The translations under genes were made by a program, and so were the position numbers. Below are positions 43,018 through 54,573 of a DNA stretch of 64,000 nucleotides, piece by piece. The notes beneath the pieces are model-generated. The model was given only the letters and a program-made list of their open reading frames with translations, had not been told where the DNA came from and ran no database searches. Origin of the DNA: Tigriopus japonicus (Eukaryota > Arthropoda > Copepoda > Harpacticoida > Harpacticidae); NCBI GenBank assembly GCA_010645155.1, contig JAAGOF010000066.1:257608-321607 (forward strand), written 5' to 3'. Positions within the stretch are counted from its first letter, which is position 1; each line of letters begins with the position of its first letter.

Positions 43018-46000
43018 AATAGTGTACTTGCCACTTCTGTGAAAATGCTTTCGTTCATAGAGAATGTCCAAAAAGGTGACCCTGTTTTTGAAGACTTCAG
43101 ACCAGGGTTGCCATCAAGATCAAGCAGAGTTTTTTCTCACTATTTTTGCAATGGACCAATGGCATTGATGGAAGCCTTAAAAGATTGAACAGATTGAAAT
43201 CAGATTGAATCCCATCATTACTGTTAGGTCATTTGAGAGAAATGAACGTACATTCAGTCAAAGGTGGATATACGAGTCATACTCAATATTGGAAAATATC
43301 TTGTTACAAGAATACAGAGTAAATCATAATTAGAGCTTGGATCAAGAAGGTTGATTTAATTTTTTTTTGGGCTGTTTCGGTCTCTGAAACACTTTTCAAG
43401 TTTTTCGCATGCTCTAGAATGCTATTAGCAAAAGCTTCTAACTGGTACCATTGGTTTATTTAATTTATGAATCTAACTCTCATTGTCATTGCAATCCTTT
43501 TCATCTCATCACCACCATTTGTCCAATGTCTCGTAACCACACACTTATTTTTCTACCATTTGGGGGTTTGAGTGCTTCGTACGAATACTTGGTTCAAAAG
43601 TTCTTTTAGACCGTTTTTAGACCTTTAAGATTAAATTCCTCAATTTTTTGTCCGACCGTAAAAAAGAAAGCCAATATTTCTTTGATGAAAGAACAAAGCC
43701 ATATTTTTTGGCTTAAAAAGTAAGAAGTGGCAAGTTATGAGGAAGAACATTTGTGTCTCTTTTGCGCTTGAAAATACATCGTTTTAAACATCTTTTTGAC
43801 TTCAAAAAATATTTTCAGCTCTCTTTTCCGTAGTCTATGATACATTATCATATAATAATAGAAATATTTTGTACAATAAAAAATGTTTTGCTAATGACGA
43901 ATATTCCTCTTGTATCCACCATTGACTTTAATGTATGTAAGTTCTTTACTATCAAGAACGTTTGGTACTCATGAGTCGGGAGCAATTAGGTTTTATATAG
44001 TTTGTAAGCACTATCCCACGAGTCGAGGAAAATATCCGTTCAAGCTAAAAGTGAACAGGTTGAAAAATGTTTTTAGGTTTGAAAATCCCCATCAAGGAGA
44101 AACAATCGAAAAATAAAACTTAAATTTATATACACTCATACTAGTCCTTGAGTTTAGAGACAGGGTTGTCAGAACCTTAGCAAACATGAAAAAAATATTT
44201 TCACAAAGCTTTTCCAATCTTGCTAAAATTGTGCTTATTGGCGAAAATTTCACAAGCTTTGTTCCACAGTGTCACAATCCAGGATTTCAGCTACATTTTT
44301 TTGTGATTAATGAGCCTTAAATAAGGGTCATTACCGGACCCCTCCGATCAGTTTTGCCATTAAGGCCAAATTGGGTTTCATCAAAATTTGGCCAAAGTTC
44401 GGTTTCGTCCTTTCACAAAAGCTTAACGTTTCCAGTTTCTATCAAATACAATGCATGATATTTAGTCCTGCTGGTATATTTTGAAAACCCATTGAACTTT
44501 TTAACTTCTTGACTATACTTCAAAATATTTTAAGTTTAATATGGCCGAGTGAGTAACACTTCGTCAGTCCTGCTTCAACTGCTGAAAGACTTGACTTGAT
44601 CAGGATTGCCCAGGAAAAATTGAAGAAAAGGTCAACAGATCCGCATGGTGCACTCAAGAGCAAACTTTGTTCGTTATTCTATTTCATGTTGCAAAATCGT
44701 ATGTTTTTAAGTCATCAAGTCATTGTGTAGCCTGATTGCCCAAAAAATATTCATGGAAAAGGTCGACAGAAAACATATATTTTCATTCAAACAGACCATC
44801 TTATCATTATTGGCAGCATTCCTGATTTTAGTTAGGCAAGGACCCTTCAGCACTGCTCTAGGGTCCTTGTATAAGTCTTAAAATTCAGGGCAGCAGAAGT
44901 AAAAATGTTCAGGCGACAAATGTAAAAATAGGGATTCAATGATAAAATAACATTGATAAGAGTGTACAACATACATGGGTTATATTTTCTTTGACGCTAA
45001 TAACATGATTGAAAGAATATCATGTAACTTAATACATTAAACGCAAAAAAAAATCTGATCCTGAATGCTCTGAAGTGACATAAGGGGTAATTTAACTAAT
45101 TGAATTTCGCAGGCACATTCAAATCTTGCAGAACTAGATCAGTTCAATTGAGAGTCGAAAGAAGTGACCTCCAGCGGCATTTATGGCATTTCCTGTAATG
45201 GAAAGTAGAGAAATTCCGAAAATATGCCCTTTACTTTGATAAGTTTGAATGCCTCTCGCACATCCCCAGTGATTTAAAATTGGCAGCAGCTAACAGCAAG
45301 TTGTTGATTATTGTTTCAAAAAACAATCTTCAATTTTAAGGACATCAAGATTTTTGCCTCATTTTGAAGTTATTACAGGTTTAAAATGTCAACTTCAGTT
45401 TCAAAATTAGTCACCCTATACATACGAGGAAGGAGAAAAAGGGGAAAAGGAGAAGGCAGGAGTGACCGTCAACGAAATCAAAGCGACCAATTTCAGACAT
45501 TCAAAAAGGAGTTGGGGAAGCTTTCAGACATGTGGACTTTTGGACACCGTTGTGAAAAACCAATCCAATTTTCGTGCATTACAAGAACACAACTTTTGAA
45601 GTTAGAATAAATGGCTCTAGAATGAAATGAAAAAGAAATACCAAAAACTGATAAAACTTGCATGAAAAGCGAAAGAAGCTACTACATGGACAAGGTCTCT
45701 TAGTACTGTGTCCACTACACGTTTTGAATCGCGAGACTCTATAAGATCAATGATGTTTGCAGTTTACACACATTTTTGGATCGGCATGTATGTTGCTTCA
45801 TACATTTTGATTACGTAATGTAGTCTTGAAGGTTCTCAAAATGGGTCGGCCGGAAAATCATGATGCTCCGTCAACAATATTTTGTTAATTCCTTTAAGAG
45901 TTCGATCACAGCCAAAATTGCTGGCTACCTAGGTGTCAAAAAGAATTTATTGGGATTTTGGCCCGGATTTTTCACCAACTCGAAGACAGAACAAACATAC

Positions 46001-46190
46001 AAATTTGATGAAATACAATTTTGTTACATCAAGATGTCAAATTCATTCAATTCATTTGCTGCTTATTTCAAATTCAATGCGTGAGCTACGTTTATGGACC
46101 AACAAAGTTTTTAACTTACATTTTTAAATAAAGTTTATCACGATAAGTAATTCCATTGGGCTTAATTCATTGAATAACAATGATCGAATA
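43018..46190. other. AT-rich intergenic, nothing recognised except a small hairpin
   Basis: Contains a stem-loop near 44833-44877 (GCAAGGACCCT pairing with AGGGTCCTTG). A ~50-bp word around 44428-44482 (TTTCCAGTTTCTATCAAATA) recurs at 63143-63190, next to the start of the segmental duplication. No supported gene. Confidence 0.5.
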
Positions 46191-46192
46191 TA

Positions 46193-46467
46193 CAGTTCTA
46201 TATAGACAGAAATGTCACTCCAGTTAGGTCAGTGGATATTTGTTTTGAGCTCATTTCAGCAGTCCAGCACCACTGTACTTTATGCATGGCTCTTGTTCAA
46301 GCAAAGTGGTTGAATGAGCAATTCCGTCACTGACTCCCTGAAATTGCAAAGTCCAGTATTGAATCAGGTTACTAGTTGTCCTCATTGTCAAATCCCATCG
46401 CACACACAGTGCAAGCTTGTAGAATCACGAACAATTTGGGAGTGACATTTCTGTCCATATAGAACTG
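46193..46467 (+). mobile_element. TA-flanked MITE, CAGTTCTATATAGACAG family, complete copy
   Basis: 275 bp flanked by TA (46191-46192, 46468-46469). The terminal inverted repeats CAGTTCTATATAGACAGAAA at left and CAGTTCTATATGGACAGAAA at right (reverse complement) extend through GTGACATT/AATGTCAC. TA target and end sequence suggest mobilisation by a Tc1/mariner-superfamily transposase. Confidence 0.83.
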
Positions 46468-46512
46468 TAGAACTGTAGTTAAATAGGTTAATCAATTGAG
46501 AATTTTAAGCGA

Positions 46513-46928
46513 GGCTTGTAAAGTCAACACTAGATGGAGCCAGAACAGGGTATAGTTTCTTGATTTCAGAGCTATCCTCAACTTAAACTTGTTGCCAAAT
46601 TGCGGCTTAGATCTTGAAATTGATTTTTCTTCATATTTAGAGTTATTAAGAGTTCAGCTACGATAAATTGTGTTTAAAAATCTAAAAATCATGCTGAGTG
46701 ATTGTAAATTAAGGTCAAAGGTTTAATAGAAGTACCCAGAGTTATTTTTACCTCAAGATGGCGCTAATTTTCACTTTTCTTTTGAATTGAAGCTCAATCT
46801 ACTTAGCTTCCTCGAAAAAGGCTTGCTCGTAACACGGGTTGTGCATTCTTAGAACAAGAGAGGGCACCCAAGCAGGATGCATTCAGGGTAAATTGAATTG
46901 TAAGACAGCCATCTACGTGACAAAAATG
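46513..46928 (+). repeat. Dispersed ~400-bp repeat, copy B (copy A at 18535-18930)
   Basis: See copy A for shared words. Same orientation. Starts about 45 bp after the TA-flanked MITE. No coding potential recognised. Confidence 0.6.
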
Positions 46929-47083
46929 TTGGTTCCCTTTAAGATCCTTTATAGGGTGACCGCCATTCGATGCGTTTATGTCCACTAACGAAATAATTTG
47001 GCAAACCCTGAGAATTTACAGATAAAAAAAAGGTTGAAGCATGCAAAGATAGCTCAAGCCAGGATTACTTTCAAAATACATAC

Positions 47084-47178
47084 TGGGTCCGACTATACCA
47101 ATGCAAATTCAACGGAACAATATATTTGTTGCAAAAACTTCACATTTTAGTACAATGCTCGGACCCAGTGTGTTTTTT
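47084..47178 (+). mobile_element. Small MITE, ACTGGGTCCGA ends
   Basis: Left ACTGGGTCCGAC and right GCTCGGACCCAGTG form a 12-bp inverted repeat around about 70 bp. Matches 11885-11992 in reverse complement. Non-coding. Confidence 0.65.
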
Positions 47179-47421
47179 TTTAAATCCCACTGATGTGTTT
47201 CGAGTTGGATTTTTGGCAGAGTTTTGCCAATTTGGTTTTTAGGGTCAAAAATCTGACCACAACTAAAGTTTTCAACAGAGAGTAGACCATATCTACCATA
47301 AAATATGGCAGCACTGCCAACTCGAAATCCATTTTTTTAACTATGGATGGAACTCATAATTGAACTAGTTCGAGTGTTGCAAAATTGGTCCCTGTTTGAG
47401 TCTTTTCAAAAAGTTCAATAA

Positions 47422-48235
47422 TACCTACCCATTTTAACAATGATAAATTTCCGAGTCAAAACTGGGAGCACTCCTGCTGGTTCGAAACACATCACTATTA
47501 AATCCATCCTGTGCATGAGCTAACCCTGATGTAATTTTTGACATCACCGACAATTTTCCGCTAATGATTCAAAGGAATATGTAGTTCAGATTTTTGAGAG
47601 CTATTCCCGTCGTCATTAACAAAGAGAGCAAATGGAATGTCTGGATGATAGTTTGACAAATGCAAGAAATGATCTGTGCCAAGATTGCCTACAAACTACC
47701 ATTTCACAAAGATTAAAGGCCTATTGTAATTTTTATGTAATCGATTCAAGGTCCTGATTTCTTCACTATAAAACTTTCACTTTCATTGTGTGAGAATCAC
47801 TTGCAATTCAGCAGTGAACCCACCGATCAAGCACAACTACAAGCAACTTGATGAAGTCCTATCTCTTTCCCGTGATTTTGGCCTTGTTTGGATTCACCCT
47901 GTTATCCATGTCTGTGGCCACGCCCACTGAACCCGAGGATCCCATTCCCGAAGAAGCCCAGGAATACGTCCACACCGAGGTGAAATTGGCCGATGAAGAT
48001 GACGACGATGAGGATGACGGTGATGACGATGATGTGCCTGCCGTTGGAGATAGGTGAGAGATGAACTTAAATCTAACAATCACTTAAAAACCCGATGAAT
48101 AACAATAATTATAATTTGTAGGATTTTCCCGAGACTTTGGTGCCGAATCAGATGCGCCCCAATCTGCGCTGCCAATCCCAATGGAACATGCGTCTGCACC
48201 AAGTTTTTCCTTGTCTTTCCCATCTTTTCCATTAG
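47422..48235 (+). repeat. Segmental duplication unit carrying peptide gene 1 (partner 63190-64000)
   Basis: From TACCTACCC onwards, this block aligns nearly base for base with 63190-64000, through promoter, both exons and intron of the peptide gene. Differences are scattered substitutions and short indels. The partner is cut by the window end, so the far limit of the duplication is unknown. Confidence 0.88.
47767..47773 (+). promoter_or_regulatory. TATA box of peptide gene 1
   Basis: TATAAAA lies 78 bp before the first exon-1 ATG that is in frame (47851). Transcription should begin near 47797-47800. The same box, with identical surroundings, is at 63533-63539 before gene 3. Gene 2 lacks this upstream block. 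Confidence 0.7.
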
Positions 48236-48251
48236 ACTTCCTTGTGCTTGA
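47851..48251 (+). CDS. Secreted acidic-propiece, cationic six-cysteine peptide, gene 1
   Basis: Exons 47851-48053 and 48122-48251, with a 68-bp GT-AG intron, give a 110-aa precursor. Residues 1-22 are a signal peptide (KSYLFPVILALFGFTLL). A propiece of about 46 residues then begins TPTEPEDP, has an Asp/Glu run (ADEDDDDEDDGDDDD) and ends VPAVGDR. Exon 2, after the Arg split over the junction, encodes 42 residues with cysteines at 7, 11, 15, 23, 25 and 41, four Arg and one Lys, and no Asp or Glu. I infer cleavage after Gly-Asp-Arg, releasing a secreted disulfide-stabilised cationic peptide that the acidic propiece neutralises, as in several antimicrobial-peptide precursors. No known family recognised. 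Genes 2 and 3 have ATGATG; here the first is TTG, so translation starts one codon later. Polyadenylation signal AATAAA at 48259-48264. Confidence 0.82.
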
Positions 48252-48366
48252 GTAATGCAATAAATGCTTTGCCTTCCTTGATTTGCTCCTCACCTTAAAA
48301 TTTCACGTCTAAATTGAATAACGTTGTGGACAGTACTGCAAATAGAAATCTGTGGGAAGGACTATA

Positions 48367-48671
48367 CAGTTCTATATAGACAGAACTATAGACACTCCAG
48401 TTTGGTCAGTGGAGATTTGTTTTGAGCTCATTTGAGCAATCCAGCAGCAAGAGTGCCAAGTGACTTGATTTTTTATGCATTGCTCTTGTTCGAGCCTAGC
48501 AGTTGAGCGAGCAATTTCACCGTACCACTTACTCCCTGAAATCGCAAATTCCAGTTTTGAATCACGTAACTAAAGTTGTGCTCAATGTCCAACCAATCCC
48601 ATCGCACACACAGTGCAAGCTTGTAGAATCACGACCAATTTGGGAGTGACATTTATGTGTATATAGAACGG
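48367..48671 (+). mobile_element. TA-flanked MITE, CAGTTCTATATAGACAG family, third copy
   Basis: 305 bp, TA on both sides (48365-48366, 48672-48673). Left CAGTTCTATATAGACAGAAC; right end GTATATAGAACGG, slightly decayed. Shares 'GTCAGTGGAGATTTGTTTTG' and 'CGCACACACAGTGCAAGCTT' with the 46193 copy. Located about 100 bp downstream of the polyadenylation signal of peptide gene 1. Confidence 0.8.
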
Positions 48672-48673
48672 TA

Positions 48674-50257
48674 GGAAAGACGTGCATTACCGAAAAAAAC
48701 AATATCCAATATGACAGAAAAGGCTTCACTTTCATCAAGTGCAAAAAATGGAAATAAAAAAGTGACTTGATTTTTCAGATAAAAATGAAATTTCCAAGGA
48801 TTGGAATGGTTTTTCTTTCTTCTTTTTTGGCCACTTCTAAGGATGTGTAAATCATTTTCATTAGCCCAAACCTCAGGGAATTCAGAATCGGAAGTTCAAA
48901 CTTGCAACTACAAATAAAATCACCAATAAAATAGGACATTTTCTGCTAGTGTTCGTCAGGAAAGTAAACCTATCTTTAAATTTAAAAAAAGACTTCTTTT
49001 TTGCCGAACGTGACCTGAAGATTGGTTCCCTAAATGAGTCCCAAATATCGGAAAAGTAATCATGAACTACCAAAACAGGGAAAGGTCAGGAAAAAATACG
49101 CCTCATTTTCTACTGTGGCGAAAAACTCTTGATATGTGTCATTTGAATTTGTTATTTTAAATTTGTTGCCCTCTACTTTTTGCACCGAATATGTAGAAGG
49201 CAGGGCTTTAGCCGTTCCTCGAAAAAAGGAACGGATTGCAATTCCCGTTCCTTTCTCCAAAATGAGGAATGCGTTACCCCTGGATTCCTTCTGAAAAAAG
49301 GAATGGCATTACAAAGTACAAAGTACAAATTACTTTCTTTAAATAAAGATTTATTTTGAGGGTGATTCTAAACATCTGAATCACACTAATTCAAAAGATA
49401 GATTCAAAAGACAGACCTTCCTCCTTCAGGTATTTATATTTTTGATGTTCAGTTTTTACGTTCAAGAGTGTTTTTCAGTTTTCTAATAGATCAATAGATA
49501 ACAGTTCAAAATATTTCCAAGGTACATATATTGAAGTATTTTAAGACATTGCCAATTGCCACTTATTTGATACTTTGTAAAAATCTTGAAAACCTTGTGA
49601 TCTCATAATTTACACCCTAACCTTTTGGATCCACCGACTTATAATTTTGTTCATACTTTTTTCCGTACCAAACTTCTCAAAACCTTACCATAAATGGCCT
49701 AATGATGGCTTAAGGTTTGATTTATGGTAAAACAAGTAAGATCCCGTAAGAGAGTTTCGAAACTTTATGTGGATTTTGTTTTGAAAATTGTTCACAAAAA
49801 AGTAAGTTCAGTTCGCAAGTCCTAATAATCACAACGAATAAAAAACGATCCAAAGAGGGCGATACTGATTATGCCCATTTTTGAAAACATGCCTGAAAAA
49901 AGTTGGCTGGTAAAAACATAATGAAACTCCAATTTAGGATTGCAATAAAACATTTTGTTTAAAGGATGAGCCAAAGACAAAAGGTTGACGGACGTGAGCA
50001 ACTAGGTTTTTGGCTAAGTATGAGACAAACTTTCACTTCAAATATGTAACTACTCTTGGAAAAAGTCCGATGAGGTTTTCTCACAAAGTTAAACGTTTAC
50101 TTTTTTCTTGGACTTCGTTCGAAGTTTACAAAAAAAATGTGCATGTACTGTATGTCCCCCCATAAGACAAAAAAAATTATTGCAATGGGAAAAGAACGAG
50201 TAATGTGTATTTTTTGGGTTTTTGAGCCGTTACAATTAAAGCATTTTTCAAATGTAA
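48674..50257. other. AT-rich intergenic, nothing recognised
   Basis: No gene or well-bounded repeat. A small palindrome-like pair of 'AAAAAAGGAACGG'/'TTCTGAAAAAAGGAATGG' words occurs near 49210-49310 but is not convincing as an element. Confidence 0.5.
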
Positions 50258-50411
50258 CGGCAAAGTGCTTTTCATTCTGAGCTGTTTGTTTGTCGGCACA
50301 TAGATGAGGCAGAGTATTTACTTTATTTAGTGTGTAAAGCGCCCTCTACCTCGTCTGGGCGCGGACAAACAAACAACTCAGAATGAAGAGCACTGTCCTT
50401 TCGTTACCTGT
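50258..50411. mobile_element. Palindromic MITE with TCATTCTGAGCTGTTTGTTTG arms
   Basis: Left GTGCTTTTCATTCTGAGCTG and right, in reverse complement, GTGCTCTTCATTCTGAGTTG are continued by TTTGTTTGTC on both sides. Outer flanks GTAACGG and (reverse complement) GTAACGA also match. The loop is about 60 bp and contains 'GCGCCCTCTACC'. Non-coding. Confidence 0.7.
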
Positions 50412-50561
50412 AATTTTGTTTCAACTGCCCTGGTAGAAGGTGATCTATTGATGTCATTAAAGGCATGCAGAGAGTAAAACATATTTCAAATGCTTTTCAT
50501 CATTGGTCAGCCAAGGATGGCTCAAGCTACAGTTAGTTCTAGATGTGGAAATAGAGACATA

Positions 50562-52095
50562 CAGTCCTTTGCATTGCCTTAGGGCCAACCCTTTTTCTGC
50601 GTTTGCAACCCTGAATATAAAAATATCCTAATGATACCTGGTGAGCAGGGCAGGAATGGGCTCAGCTTCAAGCTACAATAAAAAAAGATTGCTCAGATCA
50701 TAACAAGAGGGTGTAATTGACAAAGCATAAAACCAATCACTTTATTTTGTTGCAAAATTATAAGGCCGGTGATGTTAACTTGATTAATTAATGAGATAAA
50801 CAATAAAAGAGTGTCATCAATAGTGAGAGGCACCTCCCTGGGCATGAATCACTTCAAAGATGCGGTTTGGCATGCTGTTAATCAGTGTTTGGAGGTACGG
50901 TTGCGGCATTTGGTCCCAACATTGTTTAATGGCATCTTTGAGCTCCTGGACTGTTCTGAATTGTCTCCCTCCTTCATAAACCTTCCGGGACAGCCACCCT
51001 CAACAGTTTTCTATTGGGTTCAGGTCCGGGGAACAGGCTGGCCATTCCAGGAGGTTGATGTTATTGGCTTCGAAGAAATTCATTGTTGAGCGGGCCTTGT
51101 GAATGGGGGCGTTATCTTGCATGAAGAGCCACTGATCACCACAAAGACGCGTTCCCTCAGTAGACAGGTCTGAATTTCTCAACATGCGCTGGTATCCGAT
51201 CGCATTCATGCGTCCTGTGATGAATTGCAATGGCATTCGACCAGTTGCTGAAATGGCACCCCAGACCATCACAGAACCACCGCCACTGGCACGTTGGGAA
51301 AAGGTTTCCTTGGGGAAATTTGGGTCTGCCCAGTAATACTGGTATCCATCGGGGCCATCCAAGTTAATTTTTTTCTCATCTGAGAACAGAATCTTGCCCC
51401 AGGAGTCCGTCCTCGTCTGGTTCCGTCTTGCAAAGACCAATCGGGCTTCTTTATGCCTTGGAAGGAGACGAGGGCGTGCCAAACGCTTTCGCTTCTTGAT
51501 CCCCCGTGTCTTGAGGTGCCGGGACAGGGTTGATGGGTGCACTTGGACACCTGTTTCCTCCAAAATTTGCCTCAGGGATGCCCCAGCATTGGCTCGAATG
51601 GTCCTTGTTATTGCTCTTTCATCTCTGACGGATATTTTTTTGGGCCTGGGACCTCCCTTCTTGGTTCCATAGGCCTCAGGATTACTGAGAAAGTTGTTGA
51701 TGTCTGTTTTGCTCCGGTTCAATCTCTCAGCAATTGCTCTGGATGAATGTCCAGCATCAGCCAGTTCTACCACCTGCCCTCTCTCAAATTGAGATAAGGG
51801 CCTTCCTCTGGCCATGTTGAAGTGATACTGAGAGCAACTGGCCACCAATCACCCAAGGATTCACCAGTATTGGGGCTAAAAGTCACTTGGCCTTATGTTT
51901 ATGCAAAGGTTTTTATTGTTGTAAAATGAGAATCCTCAGTTTGTCTGTCTTATTGGAACATTTGGAGACTTTGAGCCAAGTCAACCTGGTTGCACATTCT
52001 TCCTGAGCCTACATGCAAGAAATAAGCGTGTTTGCACCACTATACCCCCGACAATCACAGAAATCTGTCTGGCCCTAAGGCAATGCAAAGGACTG
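50562..52095 (-). mobile_element. Tc1 transposon, DD34E, nearly intact
   Basis: 1534 bp flanked by TA (50560-50561, 52096-52097). Perfect 26-bp terminal inverted repeats beginning CAGTCCTTTGCATTGCCTTA. One minus-strand transposase frame with a single nonsense codon. The perfect ends and otherwise open frame point to a young copy. The flanks look like a disrupted TA-flanked MITE (see that entry). Confidence 0.95.
50817..51815 (-). pseudogene. Tc1 transposase with one internal TGA
   Basis: Minus-strand frame from ATG at 51815 ([13 protein letters not shown]) to TGA at 50819-50817, 332 codons. It has paired helix-turn-helix DNA-binding domains ([37 protein letters not shown]). The DD34E triad is complete: [14 protein letters not shown] and NPIEN, with 34 residues between the second Asp and the Glu. 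The only break is TGA at 51002-51000, directly after NPIENC. Tc1 relatives usually have Trp there (TGG to TGA would be one change), and the frame goes on with GWLSRKVYEGG to the normal C-terminus. The stop follows the catalytic Glu, so a truncated protein would keep the triad but lose about 60 residues. Confidence 0.93.
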
Positions 52096-52432
52096 TAGTC
52101 ACTCCCAAATTGTACGTGATTCAACACAGAACACTGTGTGTGTGATGTAAAGACTAAGGTTGTAAATTCCTAACAAAACATCTCTCCTGAAGAGTTTTCG
52201 TTTTTTTAATACCCTGAATAATGTTTTGTTCAAATTTGCAAAATCATGAGTTTCTTTGGATGTAAAAAACAATTCTTGACTTGGCTGTAGAAAATATAAT
52301 GCAACATTTCAGTCACTTTTGCATGAAACTTTAGTTACATGAATGCTTGTAATGCTGACATATTGTTTTCTGTGAACTAAAAAATGTTTTGTGCATAGTT
52401 GATTGACTAATGCTTAAATATAGCCAAAATTT

Positions 52433-52851
52433 AGACCTGTGATGTAATTGTAATTGAAGTTACAATTACGTAATTGCAATTACATTTCCAAGGAATTGTA
52501 ATTTATTACAATTGAACCAACGTAATTGACATTTTCCAATTGCAAATTACAATTACATTTTCACCTATGTGGGAAGTTCTGAGATTAAAGATTTCGCAGA
52601 TTTTACCCCACCTTTAACAGTTTTATTCACCATGCAAATTGATTCCCTCAAAATTCAAAAAAATTGGATGCTCTTTAGACATTTTGCACTTAAAAAGGAA
52701 ACATTTTACTTTTCGAAAGTAATTGTATGTAATTGTAATAAATTACATTTGAAAAATAAAGTAACTGTTATTGTATTTACTTAATTTCGAGGCCAAAGTA
52801 TTTGTGATTTTAAGTAATTACATTTGAAAAGTAATTGACACAGGTCTGCCA
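52433..52851. repeat. AATTAC-rich element, AGACCTGTG inverted ends
   Basis: Left AGACCTGTGATGTAATTG, right AAGTAATTGACACAGGTCTG. The interior is made of TGTAATTGTAATT/AATTACAATTAC iterations, so the molecule is largely self-complementary. Related stretches are in MYRF introns at 24885 and 27129. Superfamily unassigned. Confidence 0.6.
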
Positions 52852-53269
52852 AAATCAGGTGTTCTAGTGATGTCAGAAATTCTAACTCCTTCAAAATTTA
52901 AGAAGCTTGAGAGGTGTTTATCACATTTTGCTCAATTGAAAAGACAAGGCATAATCATGGGTTTTTGGTCCCTCTTTAAGCAAAAAGCGATAATCATAAT
53001 AATAATATTTATTGCAAGATTGCTTCTCATGGATACGATACAATCGTTATGTCTGAATATAAAAACATTATAGTGAACATAAAATATTGGGGCCCATTCT
53101 GGGTTCAGCATTAAATATAAATATAATCACAAAGGGGTCAAATTTAGAATCCAAACTTATTTTTGCAGATCTTTGTTATTAATGTCTAGAATATCAACAA
53201 AAATAATTATGATAATGTCGCATGTAATCATCATCTGACTACGTCCCATAAAAATCCAATAGAGGTTGT

Positions 53270-53910
53270 GAACAATTCCAAATCTAGTGAAATCTAGCCC
53301 TTTTATCCTCATATCTGTGCTGGTCAGCTAGGCCGAAGTGCAGAGGAACAGTAGGGTAGCCAAAATGAGAAGATAAGCAAGTGCTCGGTGGGGGGGTTTG
53401 TTAAACCTAGTCAAGAAATAAATGCGTATAAATCTCTAAAGACAGTTACGTCATGTGACTTTACTTAAAGCTAATGTTCTGGTTAGGATAATATACTTTT
53501 GCATACTTAAGATGACAATGGACGAGTGTAATCGAACGAATTCAGCTGGGGATTCTGGGGCCAAAATGGCTAGGGTTACATCAGAGTCAAGACTAGCCCT
53601 CCATAAAATTTAATCAAAATTCGTGAGCCCAACTCGTTTCCTTCATTTTGACAATCAATTCAAATAAGAATTTTTTCCTCACGGAGCAAACTTAAAATAT
53701 GAAATGTCTGAACGCAGTTTTGGCCCATCCCTAGTCATTTTGGCCCCAGAATCCACAGCTGAATTTGTTCGATTACACTCATCCATTGTAAAATAAGTGT
53801 CAATATGTGACCAATACGTGATTGACTTTGAGCTTTTACCTCCCTTTTGTTTGTCTCCACTTATGGGGGGAAATTGTTACACCGATATATTTAGTTCACA
53901 TTCTCTATTG
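53270..53910 (+). repeat. Dispersed repeat, copy B, interrupted by a foldback MITE
   Basis: Matches 4731-5090 on both sides of an inserted foldback element at about 53510-53790. The uninterrupted copy A serves as the empty site. Class unknown; no coding capacity. Confidence 0.6.
53510..53790. mobile_element. Foldback MITE with ~60-bp inverted repeats
   Basis: Left arm ACAATGGACGAGTGTAATCG then AACGAATTCAGCTGGGGATT and CTGGGGCCAAAATGGCTAGGG. The right arm in reverse complement is the same with about five substitutions. The centre is about 150 bp. Relatives at 38935-39170 and 39220-39482. Confidence 0.75.
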
Positions 53911-54573
53911 CAAATCTTCATGGCTCTAGGTTTTGTAGTTCTGAAATATATGATATTTGTCTTACAATTGTTAAAAATTAATGGATAAATCAATATAAAT
54001 CAAACTACTTGACATACAGGAACATGCCACTTTTTCTATTTATGAGTAAAAAGCAGAAAGACTTTCCTCATGAATTAATACTGAGAATAATTCAATAAAC
54101 TCTGCAAAAAATGTCAGCTTTTATGCCCTGATCAGCGCCTCTGGTGTTCAAATTGAAGCATAGTGAAGTCAAATAAATTTGTTCAAACTCGTGATTCACT
54201 GACTTGTTTTGTGATAATGATTATCTTTATATAATATAAGATATGATAATTTGTTGAAGGCAATATGGTTGTTATCATTGGCATTATTCAAGGGCATTCT
54301 TTCCTTTCAAGAATGATATAAATTTTCTCCTCTGTCTCTGTTTTCAATACTTAACTAGGGTTCTTAAGACAAAACAAGACTGAAAAAATACGGAGAAGAA
54401 ATTTATATTCTTTGTGGATAGTTAGATGTATAGATTTAGAAAGAATACAAATTTTCTTTTCTGTATTTTTTTCAAAACTTTACAGTCTTCCTTTGGTCTA
54501 AAAAAACATAGTTTAGGATTGAAAACAGAGACAGAGAACAAAATATATCCTCTATTGGGATTTGTTTGCCATA

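Larger units (their letters stand above)
50530..52150 (-). mobile_element. Degraded CAGTTCTATATAGACAG-family MITE, split by the Tc1 element
   Basis: Right of the Tc1 copy, 'GTCACTCCCAAATTG...CGTGATTC...CACTGTGTGTGTGATG' (52098-52148) matches the reverse complement of the 3' part of the MITE at 48367-48671. Left of it, TACAGTTAGTTCTAGATGTG resembles the MITE terminus. Tc1 thus appears to have used a TA inside the MITE's terminal repeat. The left half is poorly preserved. Confidence 0.5.

Noticed and set aside
51394..51746. Plus-strand frames of 69-92 codons across the Tc1 element.
   Set aside because: Complement of the Tc1 transposase.
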